From: DATFCK01 sp045809745
GTDB lineage: Bacteria > Verrucomicrobiota > Verrucomicrobiia > Chthoniobacterales > UBA10450
DNA length: 45,637 nt
Reading direction: 5' to 3'
Assembly (NCBI GenBank): GCA_045809745.1
Contig: JBJMXE010000053.1
Location: 1-45,637, forward strand
Shown here piece by piece: positions 34,023-42,131 of this stretch. Both the position numbers and the translations under genes were made by a program. Numbering within the stretch: position 1 is the first letter of the stretch; each line of letters opens with the position of its first letter. The notes under the pieces are model-generated. The model saw only the letters and a program-made list of their open reading frames with translations. It did not search any database and was not told the DNA's origin.

Positions 34023-34955
34023 GTGCTCGGGTATTACGTCCACCATTGGGATCCATTCATTTTCCATATCACCAGGACGATCGGGCCGCGCTGGTACGGA
34101 ATGGCTTACGTGCTCGCGTTCCTCTCCGGTTTTCTTGTCCTCCGGCACCTATCGCGTCGCGGCTACGCCGACCTGCCTGTAAGCAGAGTCGCTGACTTCA
34201 TCACCGGCTGCGCGCTTTGCGGCGTAATTATCGGCGGCCGGCTTGGCTACGTCCTGTTCTACAAACCGGAAATGCTTCGGCATCCAATCTCAATCCTTCA
34301 GGTGTGGGAAGGCGGGATGTCGAGCCATGGCGGGATAATGGGCTTATTTTTCTTCGGCCTTTATTACTCCTACCGCCACAACCTCTCGTGGATGAACCTG
34401 GGCGACAATCTGGTAGTCGCCGCGCCGATAGGCTTGTTCTTTGGGCGCTGCGCGAATTTCATAAACGGCGAGCTCTATGGCCGCGTGGCTCAACTGCCCT
34501 GGGCGATGCAGTTTCCCAAAGAACTGCTCGATCATAGTAATGAAGCGGACGCGGCGGTGGCAGCGATGCGGCCAATCGATCCGTCCTTGGTCGATGCGGA
34601 TGCGATCATTGCCGCAGCCGGCCGGCCGGAGGTGCAAGAAGCTTTACGGCCCATCCTTTCGCCCCGCCATCCTTCGCAACTGTATGAGGCTTTTTTCGAA
34701 GGCATTGTCCTGTTCACCATTTTGTGGCTGGTCCGAACCCGATCGCGCCAGCCTAACGGCGTTCTAACGGGCCTGTTCTTTATCTGCTACGCTGTTTTCC
34801 GGATCATCGTGGAATACTTTCGGGAGCCGGACGCGTCGCTCATTGGCGGATTTACCAGGGGACAGTTCTTTTCGTTTTTCCTGATCGTGATCGGCGCTGC
34901 CTTCATCGTGGTTGCGAAAAAGCGGCCACGATTTCCGAAGCACCAGCCGGCCTAG
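34023..34955 (+). CDS. lgt: Lgt, prolipoprotein diacylglyceryl transferase
   Basis: This 310-residue inner-membrane enzyme (EC 2.5.1.145) transfers diacylglycerol from phosphatidylglycerol to the lipobox cysteine of prolipoproteins, the first step of lipoprotein maturation. Family landmarks are RWYGMAYVLAFLSG, IIGGRLGYVLFY, GGMSSHGGIMG and the Lgt signature GRCANFINGELYGR, then RHPSQLYEAFFEG. About 45 residues between the signature and RHPSQLYE (DHSNEADAAVAAMRP...) form an insertion relative to the compact E. coli enzyme. It starts at GTG 34023; no in-frame ATG precedes the first membrane segment. It precedes the ExbB operon by about 100 bp on the same strand. Confidence 0.95.
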   Translation: MLGYYVHHWDPFIFHITRTIGPRWYGMAYVLAFLSGFLVLRHLSRRGYADLPVSRVADFITGCALCGVIIGGRLGYVLFYKPEMLRHPISILQVWEGGMSSHGGIMGLFFFGLYYSYRHNLSWMNLGDNLVVAAPIGLFFGRCANFINGELYGRVAQLPWAMQFPKELLDHSNEADAAVAAMRPIDPSLVDADAIIAAAGRPEVQEALRPILSPRHPSQLYEAFFEGIVLFTILWLVRTRSRQPNGVLTGLFFICYAVFRIIVEYFREPDASLIGGFTRGQFFSFFLIVIGAAFIVVAKKRPRFPKHQPA

Positions 34956-35058
34956 ACTGATGCGCGCCGTTTGATCGCGATAAACAGCCTGCGATCACTG
35001 CTCAGTTTCAGTAGCACTCTGCCCGAAACGGGTTATTACTTCTCTCGGTGAAGTCCGA

Positions 35059-35814
35059 ATGGTCGCTCCAGATATTTTAGCGACGGGCGGTCTCGTTTTC
35101 GCGTTCAATCACGCCACCATTGCCGGCAAGCTCATTCTGTTGCTGCTGGCCATAGGCTCGATTTTCAGCTGGTCGGTCATGCTCACCAAACTGCGGGTGG
35201 TCCGCTTCGCCCGAACGCAAAACGCACGATTCCTAGCTGCTTTCCGTCAGGACCGCCAACCCTTGCGGTTGTTCGAGAAGAATGCGCGATTCACCGGCTC
35301 GCCCGTGTTCAACGTTTATCGCGCCGGATGCGAAGAGATGACTTTCCAGTTGTTAGGATCAGCCGAGGTAGACGAAACATTTCGGGCAAGGCTGGGCAAC
35401 GCCGAGAAGATTTCTCCCGCCCAGATGGGCGCGGTTAACGCCGCAATGGAACGGGCCGTGGGCGAAACCGCGCTGGGCCTCGAATCCCAGATGATCCTAC
35501 TCGCCACCGCAGTCAGCGGCTCGCCGTTCCTGGGTTTGTTAGGCACAGTTTGGGGCGTGATGGACGCTTTTACCGGGGTCGCTGAAGCGGGCTCGCCAAA
35601 TCTGGTGGCCATGGCTCCGGGCGTTTCCGGCGCGCTGATCACTACCGTCACCGCCTTGTGCGTGGCGATTCCGGCGATGTTTGGCTACAATTTTCTGGTC
35701 ACGAGCATTCGCGCCGTAGTTGTCGAGATGGACAACTTCGCCGCCGAATTGGCATCGGAATTCGAGCACAAATATGTCGATCATCAGGTGCGCGACGCGT
35801 CTTTCCGCCGCTAG
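35059..35814 (+). CDS. exbB: ExbB/TolQ/MotA-family proton channel protein
   Basis: This 251-residue protein has three membrane segments: ATIAGKLILLLLAIGSIFSWSVML near the N-terminus, ILLATAVSGSPFLGLLGTVWGVMDAF, and VSGALITTVTALCVAIPAMFGYNFLV. The conserved SPFLGLLGTVWGVMDAF and ALITTVTALCVAIPA motifs define the family, which uses proton flow to drive TonB or TolA. The cytoplasmic loop between TM1 and TM2 holds about 110 residues. It is the first gene of a three-gene unit with ExbD and a TonB-like protein; naming it ExbB rather than TolQ rests on that neighbour, and the two are hard to separate. Confidence 0.88.
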   Translation: MVAPDILATGGLVFAFNHATIAGKLILLLLAIGSIFSWSVMLTKLRVVRFARTQNARFLAAFRQDRQPLRLFEKNARFTGSPVFNVYRAGCEEMTFQLLGSAEVDETFRARLGNAEKISPAQMGAVNAAMERAVGETALGLESQMILLATAVSGSPFLGLLGTVWGVMDAFTGVAEAGSPNLVAMAPGVSGALITTVTALCVAIPAMFGYNFLVTSIRAVVVEMDNFAAELASEFEHKYVDHQVRDASFRR

Positions 35815-35826
35815 TCAACAACTGGG

Positions 35827-36243
35827 ATGAGACGTTATTCGCAACGGCAGGGGCTCACGTCGTTGAGTGAGATCAACATCACTCCGCTTCTCGATCTGGC
35901 CTTCGTCCTTCTGATCATCTTCATGATCACCACCCCGCTGCTGGAGAGCAGCTCCAACCTGATCATCCCGTCCAGCACCGCGGCGAATTCACCGATCGAC
36001 TCGAATCGAGTCCAGACCGTTTCCATCGATCGCACCGACACCCTCAAATTGAACAACGAGCGCGTGACCGGCGAGGTGTTAACCCGGCGACTAGCCGAAC
36101 TGCGTAGCCGTAATCCGGATCTGGCGGTCGTTATCCGGCCGGATCGGGAATTACCGGTGCAAAAATTGGTTTCCCTGATGGATTCGTTGCAACGAGCGGG
36201 TATCACCAAGCTCGGCATCGCAACAAAAACCGACAACCCATGA
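35827..36243 (+). CDS. exbD: ExbD/TolR-family protein
   Basis: This 138-residue protein has a short cytoplasmic N-terminus, one membrane segment with the essential aspartate (NITPLLDLAFVLLIIFMITTPLL, with D in LLD), and a periplasmic domain ending LQRAGITKLGIATKTDN. It forms the proton-conducting motor with ExbB. It lies 12 bp after exbB and 3 bp before the TonB-like gene, clearly an operon. Confidence 0.93.
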   Translation: MRRYSQRQGLTSLSEINITPLLDLAFVLLIIFMITTPLLESSSNLIIPSSTAANSPIDSNRVQTVSIDRTDTLKLNNERVTGEVLTRRLAELRSRNPDLAVVIRPDRELPVQKLVSLMDSLQRAGITKLGIATKTDNP

Positions 36244-36246
36244 CCT

Positions 36247-37242
36247 ATGCCTAACAACGGGCAGTTTTGGCGCAACGCGGGTTTGATTTGCCTGGTTCAC
36301 GTCATCGCCATCGTGGGGCTTGTCCGTTGGAGTGGCAGCGCATCCAAACCAAAGCCGACGGACATTGTCTGGATGGCCGGCGATGCAACCAAGGATCCCG
36401 GCGCCAGCAGTGGTTACGCGACGACAGCGGCACCATTATCATCGCCATCGCCGATGTCGAAAGAGGAAGCCGACCAGGATTCCAACAATCATGATGACGA
36501 TGACTCGCTTTTGCTGGCGTCAGCCAAAAGTGAGATTCAGCTGCCGATAGCCACACCGACACCCACTCCGACGGCGACACCTGCACCGAAACCGGAAGCG
36601 GCGCCGGTGACAACTCCTCTGGTAAAAACGTCAGCCAAGCCAAGTCCGCGGCCGCCACGGAAACCTCGACCGAAACCAACGCCTCGTCCGACTCCAAAGC
36701 CGACTCCGAAACCACGGCCGCACAGCCTGTTCGCCAAAGCGTCGCCGCGACCTGCACCCAGCGTCGAACCGCCTCCAGATAGTGACGCGCAACATGAAAT
36801 CGCAAAACCGGAGAAGGCGGACCCGGCAGCGGATCAGCCCGCCGTGGAAAAGAGCGCAGAAGACACACCGGCTAACGGGGCCGATGCGGGCAATCAATCG
36901 GGCGGTGTAAGCGGCGGCACCGGACACGGCAGAGGCGCGAACCACAGCTCTGAATTCGCCTCCTACGGTCGCATGTTGCATGACCGGTTCTACAGTGAAT
37001 GGAGTCAGCCCACTACCTCGGTGGCGTCGACTGCGAAAATGTCCACTATGGTGCGAGTAAGGATCGAGAAGGACGGCCGGGTATCACGGTTCGAAATCGT
37101 GAGGCCTTCGGGAAATGTGCTGGTCGACGAGTCGGTCGAAGACATGGGCAAACACGTCACCCAGGTTGATCCGCCACCGGCCTCTCTGCGCTCTGGCGGG
37201 CACTACGACCTGAAAATCAATTTCGAGCTGAACTCGGACTAG
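36247..37242 (+). CDS. TonB/TolA-like energy transducer with Pro-rich spacer
   Basis: This 331-residue protein has an N-terminal membrane anchor (NAGLICLVHVIAIVGLVRW). A long periplasm-spanning spacer rich in Pro, Thr and Lys (about residues 95-185, with PTPTPTATPAPKPE and KPRPKPTPRPTPKPTPKPRP) is followed by an acidic/Gly segment. The C-terminal domain (about 235-331) contains TMVRVRIEKDGRVSRFEIVRPSGN and LKINFEL, the TonB-C beta-alpha-beta pattern. It would carry energy from ExbB/ExbD to outer-membrane receptors, or act as TolA. No TonB-dependent receptor gene lies in the window. It starts at ATG 36247, three bases after the exbD stop. Confidence 0.85.
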   Translation: MPNNGQFWRNAGLICLVHVIAIVGLVRWSGSASKPKPTDIVWMAGDATKDPGASSGYATTAAPLSSPSPMSKEEADQDSNNHDDDDSLLLASAKSEIQLPIATPTPTPTATPAPKPEAAPVTTPLVKTSAKPSPRPPRKPRPKPTPRPTPKPTPKPRPHSLFAKASPRPAPSVEPPPDSDAQHEIAKPEKADPAADQPAVEKSAEDTPANGADAGNQSGGVSGGTGHGRGANHSSEFASYGRMLHDRFYSEWSQPTTSVASTAKMSTMVRVRIEKDGRVSRFEIVRPSGNVLVDESVEDMGKHVTQVDPPPASLRSGGHYDLKINFELNSD

Positions 37243-37445
37243 CGATCAGATCCGTATTGTTAGGCAACGTTCAAGACGGCGTCTGACCCAGCCGCCCGAC
37301 AATTTCGATTCTCCTCTTTCGTTGTAGCGGCAGTCTCCGACCGTCGCATTACTCAGTTCCATCGGCGAGATCACCCCGCCGGAAGCAATGTGGCTCTGCC
37401 GAACTGCCTAACGAACTGTTCTGATACCGGTGGCCCGATCGACCA

Positions 37446-38471
37446 TCACAGCAGGGCCAAGGATTTCCCCTCGCGGCCAGTCACCTGGTCCGTCGTGCAT
37501 TGCCGCGGCGCTTTGTCGGGCCGCCACCGGACAATCTTTGTGCCGTGACGAAACCGGCCGCCGGTGAAGTGGTCATATGTCACTTCGACAACGATTTTCG
37601 GATCGACGGGCTCCCATTCGCCACTCCGCTCTGTGCTCCACCGACTCGGACCTCCCGGTGCGGAGCCAGTGAATCCAGGCGGTTTTTTCAGGGCCCCAAA
37701 TTTCTTGGTTAACGCGGGGCGATCGCTCGCCTTAAACGCGGAAGTGAAGCCGACATGATGAAGCAAACCATCATCGTCATAAAGTCCCAGTAACAACGAA
37801 CCAAGAACGCGGCCGCTGGTCGCGTACCGAAATCCACCCACCACACAATCTGCGGTCCGAATATTCTTCACCTTTACCATTGCTGTCCGCTCCCCGGCGG
37901 CGTACGCCGCATCGACCTGCTTGGCCATCACGCCGTCCAAATCTCCGCCGGCGCGATCAAACCACTTCTTGGCGGTCGCCAAATCGCTGCTGGCAGGCGA
38001 GAGACGCACGGCGGATTTCCTTTTGAGGTTTGTCTTGGCAAACGTCTCCAATGCTTTGCGCCGCTCCTGCAGCGGATCCTGCAATAGCGAAGCGTTTTGC
38101 TGGGCGAGCAGATCGAACACGATGAATAGCGCCGGATGCGCAGCGGCGAGTTTGTTAACCCGGCTGGCCGCTGGATGGAGACGCAGCTGCAATTCGTCGA
38201 ACACGAGGTGGCCGTTCACCGGGATTGCCAGTTCGCCGTCCAAAACAAACCGGCGCGCAGGCACTTTACGAATTGCCTCAACCATGTCGGGAAAGTAACG
38301 GGCCAAAGGTTGGCCAGCTTTCGACTGTAAATAAACGTCAGCTCCATCACGGAAAGCGATGCAGCGAAAGCCGTCCCACTTCGGTTCGTACTGCCATTCG
38401 TCTCCAACCGGCAGCTCGTCGACGGAACGAGCTTCCATCGGCGCGAGTGGCGGCTTGATCGGCAGGTTCAT
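37446..38471 (-). CDS. ATP-dependent DNA ligase (LigC/LigD-ligase type)
   Basis: This 341-residue ligase (EC 6.5.1.1) has motif I EPKWDGFR with adenylation lysine K31, motif III region FVLDGELAIP, motif IV GDLDGVMAKQ, motif V AMVKVKNIRTADCVVGGFRY, and a C-terminal OB fold ending in GTKIVRWRPDKAP. The length fits the stand-alone ligases related to the LigD ligase domain used in end joining or back-up repair, not replicative NAD+ ligase. No Ku, polymerase or phosphoesterase domain is encoded beside it. It is transcribed leftward after the unassigned conserved gene, with an inverted repeat between them. Confidence 0.92.
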   Translation of the reverse strand: MNLPIKPPLAPMEARSVDELPVGDEWQYEPKWDGFRCIAFRDGADVYLQSKAGQPLARYFPDMVEAIRKVPARRFVLDGELAIPVNGHLVFDELQLRLHPAASRVNKLAAAHPALFIVFDLLAQQNASLLQDPLQERRKALETFAKTNLKRKSAVRLSPASSDLATAKKWFDRAGGDLDGVMAKQVDAAYAAGERTAMVKVKNIRTADCVVGGFRYATSGRVLGSLLLGLYDDDGLLHHVGFTSAFKASDRPALTKKFGALKKPPGFTGSAPGGPSRWSTERSGEWEPVDPKIVVEVTYDHFTGGRFRHGTKIVRWRPDKAPRQCTTDQVTGREGKSLALL

Positions 38472-38497
38472 GGGGTAACGGCTGGGCTTAATAGAAC

Positions 38498-38573
38498 GGA
38501 GAGGCGAGCTCCTGCGCGCCCGGTCCTATCGGACGGACAGATTGCCCGCGGGCTCGCAGGAACTCGCCCCTCC
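38498..38573. repeat. Imperfect long inverted repeat between two leftward genes
   Basis: GGAGAGGCGAGCTCCTGCG (38498-38516) pairs with CGCAGGAACTCGCCCCTCC (38555-38573) with two mismatches. The loop contains smaller GTCC/GGAC and CCCGCGGG palindromes. It fills the gap between the conserved hypothetical gene and the ligase gene and looks like a REP-type element. Confidence 0.65.
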
Positions 38574-38610
38574 CTCGGCTGGTTTTTGCCTTTTCCTGAA
38601 CGGTGCGGCA

Positions 38611-39258
38611 TCAGATGGGTGAGTTCTTTGCATATCTACGCGGCTCGAGCTTCGGTGGCCGTTTGCCGTGCAGAATGGCGCCCGCGATTGAGATATAAGG
38701 CAGCTCCCGGCCGTCGGCCGCACATCGCAGGAGTAACCCGCCACGACTCATATCTCCGCGGCCAACAAAATCTCCCGGGAATCGCAACTGGTCGCCAAGG
38801 TGCGCGAGCAAAACTTCGACATATTTTTTGCTAGCGACGCTCCCGAGTAGAATGACTTCGCATTTCGGCGATAAACTTTTCGCCAGTCGCCGGGTATGCC
38901 GTTCCAGAGGCCTTCGATATCGGGGATTTGTGAGCTCGACATCAACTTCGGCGAACTCGCGGAGATCAGCGAGGCCGATCCGGGTTGTTGCATCAACCAA
39001 ACCGCGGGTTGGCGTAATCACCAGCACGCCGGAGGACCCATTTCTTGCCCGAGCGAAGGTCGCGGCGTAGGCAATTTTTCCCCGGAAATATAGTCCGCTC
39101 AGAAACGTGAACACCTCTGCGATTGTCGCTCCAGTTTCGCTGCGGAGCTGTCGAGCAAGTGGGAATTGAGCGCGCTCATTCATGATCATACGGGCGCGCT
39201 CACCGCCGGCATAGGCGGGCGAGAGGAGAAAGATTCGTTGCGACCGCTGGCGGGCCAT
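38611..39258 (-). CDS. Conserved protein of unknown function
   Basis: This 215-residue soluble protein has no signal peptide. Strongly patterned segments are RIFLLSPAYAGGERARM near the N-terminus, AEVFTFLSGLYFRGKIAYA, VLVITPTRGLV, EVILLGSVASKKYVEVLL and GRGDMSRGGLLLR. Such invariant-looking blocks suggest an enzyme or nucleic-acid-binding protein. From memory the pattern recurs as an uncharacterised family in Acidobacteria and Verrucomicrobia, but I cannot assign a fold or reaction. It starts at ATG 39258. It is upstream of the ATP-dependent DNA ligase on the same strand (about 140-bp gap with an inverted repeat), so a repair link is possible but unproved, and divergent from the sulfotransferase. 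Confidence 0.75.
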   Translation of the reverse strand: MARQRSQRIFLLSPAYAGGERARMIMNERAQFPLARQLRSETGATIAEVFTFLSGLYFRGKIAYAATFARARNGSSGVLVITPTRGLVDATTRIGLADLREFAEVDVELTNPRYRRPLERHTRRLAKSLSPKCEVILLGSVASKKYVEVLLAHLGDQLRFPGDFVGRGDMSRGGLLLRCAADGRELPYISIAGAILHGKRPPKLEPRRYAKNSPI

Positions 39259-39339
39259 CGATCAATGTCCCGCCGTCAGACACGGCTGCAACTACACGCT
39301 GCAAAGGAGGGAATACAGCGCTGAATTTCTCTTCCGATT

Positions 39340-40260
39340 GTGAGCGACTCACACGAAAGTCATCGCATGACGGAACCGTCGAGCGCAGGAAGCATCGCTG
39401 GCCCCGATTTCGTTGGTATTGGCGCGCAAAAGGCGGGCACCGGCTGGCTGTATGACCAACTGCGGGATCACCCCGATTTTTGGATGCCGCCAATGAAAGA
39501 GCTTCATTATTTTGATCGGCTCGCCGCGCCTAACCAGGCCGGGACGCAGCGTTCACTTCCGCTTGCCCGTCAGGAGAAGGACCGAATCCGCATTGCTGAT
39601 TCGCGTGCCAGAAGCCCTGAGGACAAAGAGTTCCTAACGAAATTCGAGGAACTCGCCCACAAAACGTCACTCGATCTCGATGGTTACGCCGCGTTATTCG
39701 CGCTGAGACGAGGCCGGATCACGGGCGACATCACGCCCGGTTATTCGACATTGCCGGCTTCGATCATCGAACAGCTCGTCCGGTATTTTCCCAGAACGAA
39801 GTTCATCTTTATCGCCCGCGATCCCGTAGAACGGGCCTGGTCACAGCTCTCAATGTACGTCCGGCGCGGGCTGATCGATCAATTCGACGGCAGCGACGTT
39901 GACGTGCTTACGAAACATTTGGACCGTCCCGAAATTCGGGAACGTTCATTTGCGACCGCAATTGTTCGGCGCTGGCGCGAGTTCGTTAGGGCGGATCACT
40001 TTGGACTTTTCTTTTTTGATGACCTGAAACGCGATCCGATCGACTTCCGGTCGAGAATTATCGCCTACCTCGGTGGTGATCCCGGCAAATCGAGCGGGCA
40101 ATTGCCGGCGGATCACAACGCCAAGGCTGAAAAACCAAAGCTCACTTTAACCGACCCGGCGCGGAAACGTTTGGCCCAATATTTCAGGGCGGAGCTTCAG
40201 TCTTCGGCGGCCGAACTCGGTGGCGCCGCGACCGATTGGCCGGAGCGTTATGGATTCTAG
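39340..40260 (+). CDS. PAPS-dependent sulfotransferase family protein
   Basis: This protein of about 306 residues has the two cofactor-binding signatures of cytosolic/Golgi-type sulfotransferases: the 5'-phosphosulfate loop GAQKAGTGWLYDQL near the N-terminus and the 3'-phosphate motif KFIFIARDPVERAWSQLSMY in the centre. ELHYFDRL after the first loop is also typical. It would transfer sulfate from PAPS to a sugar, lipid or protein acceptor; the acceptor cannot be inferred. The frame begins GTG 39340; ATG 39367 (MTEPSSAG) is an equally good start and loses nothing conserved. It stands alone on the plus strand, divergent from the unassigned gene and convergent with the antiporter gene. PAPS synthesis genes are not in view. 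Confidence 0.88.
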   Translation: MSDSHESHRMTEPSSAGSIAGPDFVGIGAQKAGTGWLYDQLRDHPDFWMPPMKELHYFDRLAAPNQAGTQRSLPLARQEKDRIRIADSRARSPEDKEFLTKFEELAHKTSLDLDGYAALFALRRGRITGDITPGYSTLPASIIEQLVRYFPRTKFIFIARDPVERAWSQLSMYVRRGLIDQFDGSDVDVLTKHLDRPEIRERSFATAIVRRWREFVRADHFGLFFFDDLKRDPIDFRSRIIAYLGGDPGKSSGQLPADHNAKAEKPKLTLTDPARKRLAQYFRAELQSSAAELGGAATDWPERYGF

Positions 40261-40276
40261 CGTCGCGCTCGCAGGC

Positions 40277-41857
40277 TCATCCGGTTAGGCGAGCTTCGGC
40301 CAGGTCGAGATCCCGCTGGATGTGGCGCAATGCGTCGTCGTTGATTACGTGCTCGTTGCGCAAACGGATAATCGTGCGGCGCTCTTCGTTCAGTGCTTCC
40401 TGTTGTAATAACTGAAATTGCGGCGTTGCCACCTGGCCCGTGCAATCGTCAGGGTTGTCAGCGCACAACTGCAGCTGCTGAAGCCGTTCGTCGTATTCCG
40501 CCCGCAAGCGTTCCACCGCATCCGGCGGGAATTTTCCCGATTGATTGAGTTCCTCGAGCGCTCTGAGGGCCGCCTTGTTCGCTTCGAACCGGGCCGATCG
40601 CTCTTCCTCATCCGTAGTTCGATCACGAGGAATATTTAGTTTGCGAATAATGATCGGCAGCGTCAGTCCCTGAAAAACCAAGGTCGTTAGGATGACACAA
40701 AACGTAAAGAACAGAATATAATTGCGCGCCGGAAACGGTCGACCATCCGGCAGGGCGAACGGAAGCGCGAAGGCTGCCGCTAGCGAAATGACGCCCCGCA
40801 TGCCGGCCCACGCGATCACCACCACGTTCCGCCAGCCGGGATACGGATCCCGTTGTCGAATCGTTTTGAACAGGAACCGAGGTATGTAGGTAGCGGGGAA
40901 CACCCAGGCGATACGCACTAGAACAACCGCTGCGCTGATCATGAGCGCGTTCAAACATGCCCTGGTCAGCGAAATCCCATTCAGGCCATGGAGAATTCCG
41001 CGCAGTTGCAGACCGATGGTGATGAAAACGAAACCATTCAGGAGAAAAGCCATCATCTCCCAGAACGCCGAAGCCTGGAGCCGCGTTCGCGCGCCGACCA
41101 TCAACGGTGAATGCCAGCCGAGAAAAATGCCGGCCGCAACGGTGGCCAGCACACCGGAAACGTGCAGATACTCGGCTGGAAGATAAGCCAGAAATGGCGT
41201 GAGAAGGGAGATCGTTATCTGGATCGGCGGATCGTCGAGGTGGCGTTGCACTGACCGCATGATGAATCCGACCAGAAGCCCGAAAACGACCCCGCCGGCA
41301 GCTACCCACACAAACTGAGCGGCCGCTGCCGTTCCGGAAAAGTTTCCGGTAATCAATGCCGCAACCGCGAACTGAAGCGCAACCAACGCCGTGGCATCAT
41401 TAACCAGGCTTTCTCCTTCGAGGATAACTTCGATGCGATGCGGAACTCCGAGCCGCCGTATCACGGTTGCCGCGGCAACGGCGTCGGGGGGCGAAACGAT
41501 TGCCCCTAACGCGAAAGCCGCAGCCCATGGCAGGCCTGGCACCATCGAACGGGCGACCAGGGCGACGACAACTATCGTGAATAACACCAGCCCTATCGCC
41601 AGCAAAAGGATGGCTCGAAGATTCCGCCGAAAATCGCGCCATGAAGTAAACAGCGCGGCCGGGTAAATGAGAGCCGGCAGAAAAAAGTAGAAGACCACGT
41701 CCGGCTGGAGTCGCATCTCAGGCAGCCGCGGGATAAAACTTAATGCCAAGCCGCCGAGGACAAGCAGGACCGGGTAGGGAATGGCGACGCGTCGCGCCAC
41801 CAACACGAGCACAGCGACGAGCGTGAATAGAAGAACGACGATCTCCGCCTGTTGCAT
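40277..41857 (-). CDS. CPA1-family Na+/H+ antiporter
   Basis: This 526-residue protein has about twelve membrane segments in its first 400 residues and a cytoplasmic tail of about 120 residues. The ion-binding motif ALGAIVSPPDAVAAATVIRRLG and the downstream ILEGESLVNDATALVALQFAVA are hallmark sequences of the CPA1 Na+/H+ exchangers (NhaP/NHE type). AWAGMRGVISLAAAFALP is the conserved late segment. It exchanges cytoplasmic Na+ or K+ for protons, for pH and salt homeostasis. The tail is charged and helical (RSARFEANKAALRALEEL), likely regulatory. It is a single leftward gene convergent with the sulfotransferase gene and divergent from purD. Confidence 0.94.
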   Translation of the reverse strand: MQQAEIVVLLFTLVAVLVLVARRVAIPYPVLLVLGGLALSFIPRLPEMRLQPDVVFYFFLPALIYPAALFTSWRDFRRNLRAILLLAIGLVLFTIVVVALVARSMVPGLPWAAAFALGAIVSPPDAVAAATVIRRLGVPHRIEVILEGESLVNDATALVALQFAVAALITGNFSGTAAAAQFVWVAAGGVVFGLLVGFIMRSVQRHLDDPPIQITISLLTPFLAYLPAEYLHVSGVLATVAAGIFLGWHSPLMVGARTRLQASAFWEMMAFLLNGFVFITIGLQLRGILHGLNGISLTRACLNALMISAAVVLVRIAWVFPATYIPRFLFKTIRQRDPYPGWRNVVVIAWAGMRGVISLAAAFALPFALPDGRPFPARNYILFFTFCVILTTLVFQGLTLPIIIRKLNIPRDRTTDEEERSARFEANKAALRALEELNQSGKFPPDAVERLRAEYDERLQQLQLCADNPDDCTGQVATPQFQLLQQEALNEERRTIIRLRNEHVINDDALRHIQRDLDLAEARLTG

Positions 41858-41893
41858 GGGGTCAGGTATTTGGGACAGGTAACTGCGTTCGGT

Positions 41894-41955
41894 CGAGCCA
41901 TATACCGGCTCGCCCTACTCCGGTTTCCATCTGTAAACGCGCAGGCGGAAACCGG
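41894..41955. repeat. Two hairpins between the antiporter gene and purD
   Basis: CGAGCC (41894-41899) pairs with GGCTCG (41907-41912), and CCGGTTTCC (41920-41928) pairs with GGAAACCGG (41947-41955), both perfectly. The rest of this 274-bp gap, apart from the purD leader stem-loop, shows nothing identifiable. Confidence 0.55.
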
Positions 41956-42064
41956 CAACATCACGGCATTCCCGCGAACTGCTCTCACCCGTTCCGCGCA
42001 TTCAATCGCGAGCGTCCGGCCGGCCGCCTCTTGCCAAGGCCGACCCCTTATACCACGCTAGGGT

Positions 42065-42121
42065 GCGTCGGCGCAGAGAGTGAAGGCCATGAGTCATGGT
42101 CTTCACTCGCGGTGCGGACGC
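42065..42121 (+). promoter_or_regulatory. Long interrupted stem-loop in the purD leader
   Basis: Four successive stem segments pair in order around an AGT loop: GCGTC/GACGC, CGCA/TGCG, GAGTGAAG/CTTCACTC and CCATG/CATGG (42065 to 42121), broken by small internal loops. It ends 10 bases before the purD ATG, where no Shine-Dalgarno is visible, so folding could control ribosome access. It does not match a purine riboswitch that I recognise. Confidence 0.6.
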
Positions 42122-42131
42122 TAAACGACCA

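Noticed and set aside
36541..36720. Possible tandem repeat/microsatellite in the Pro-rich region
   Set aside because: The codons vary while the Pro/Thr/Lys pattern is kept, as expected for the spacer of a TonB-type protein rather than a DNA repeat.
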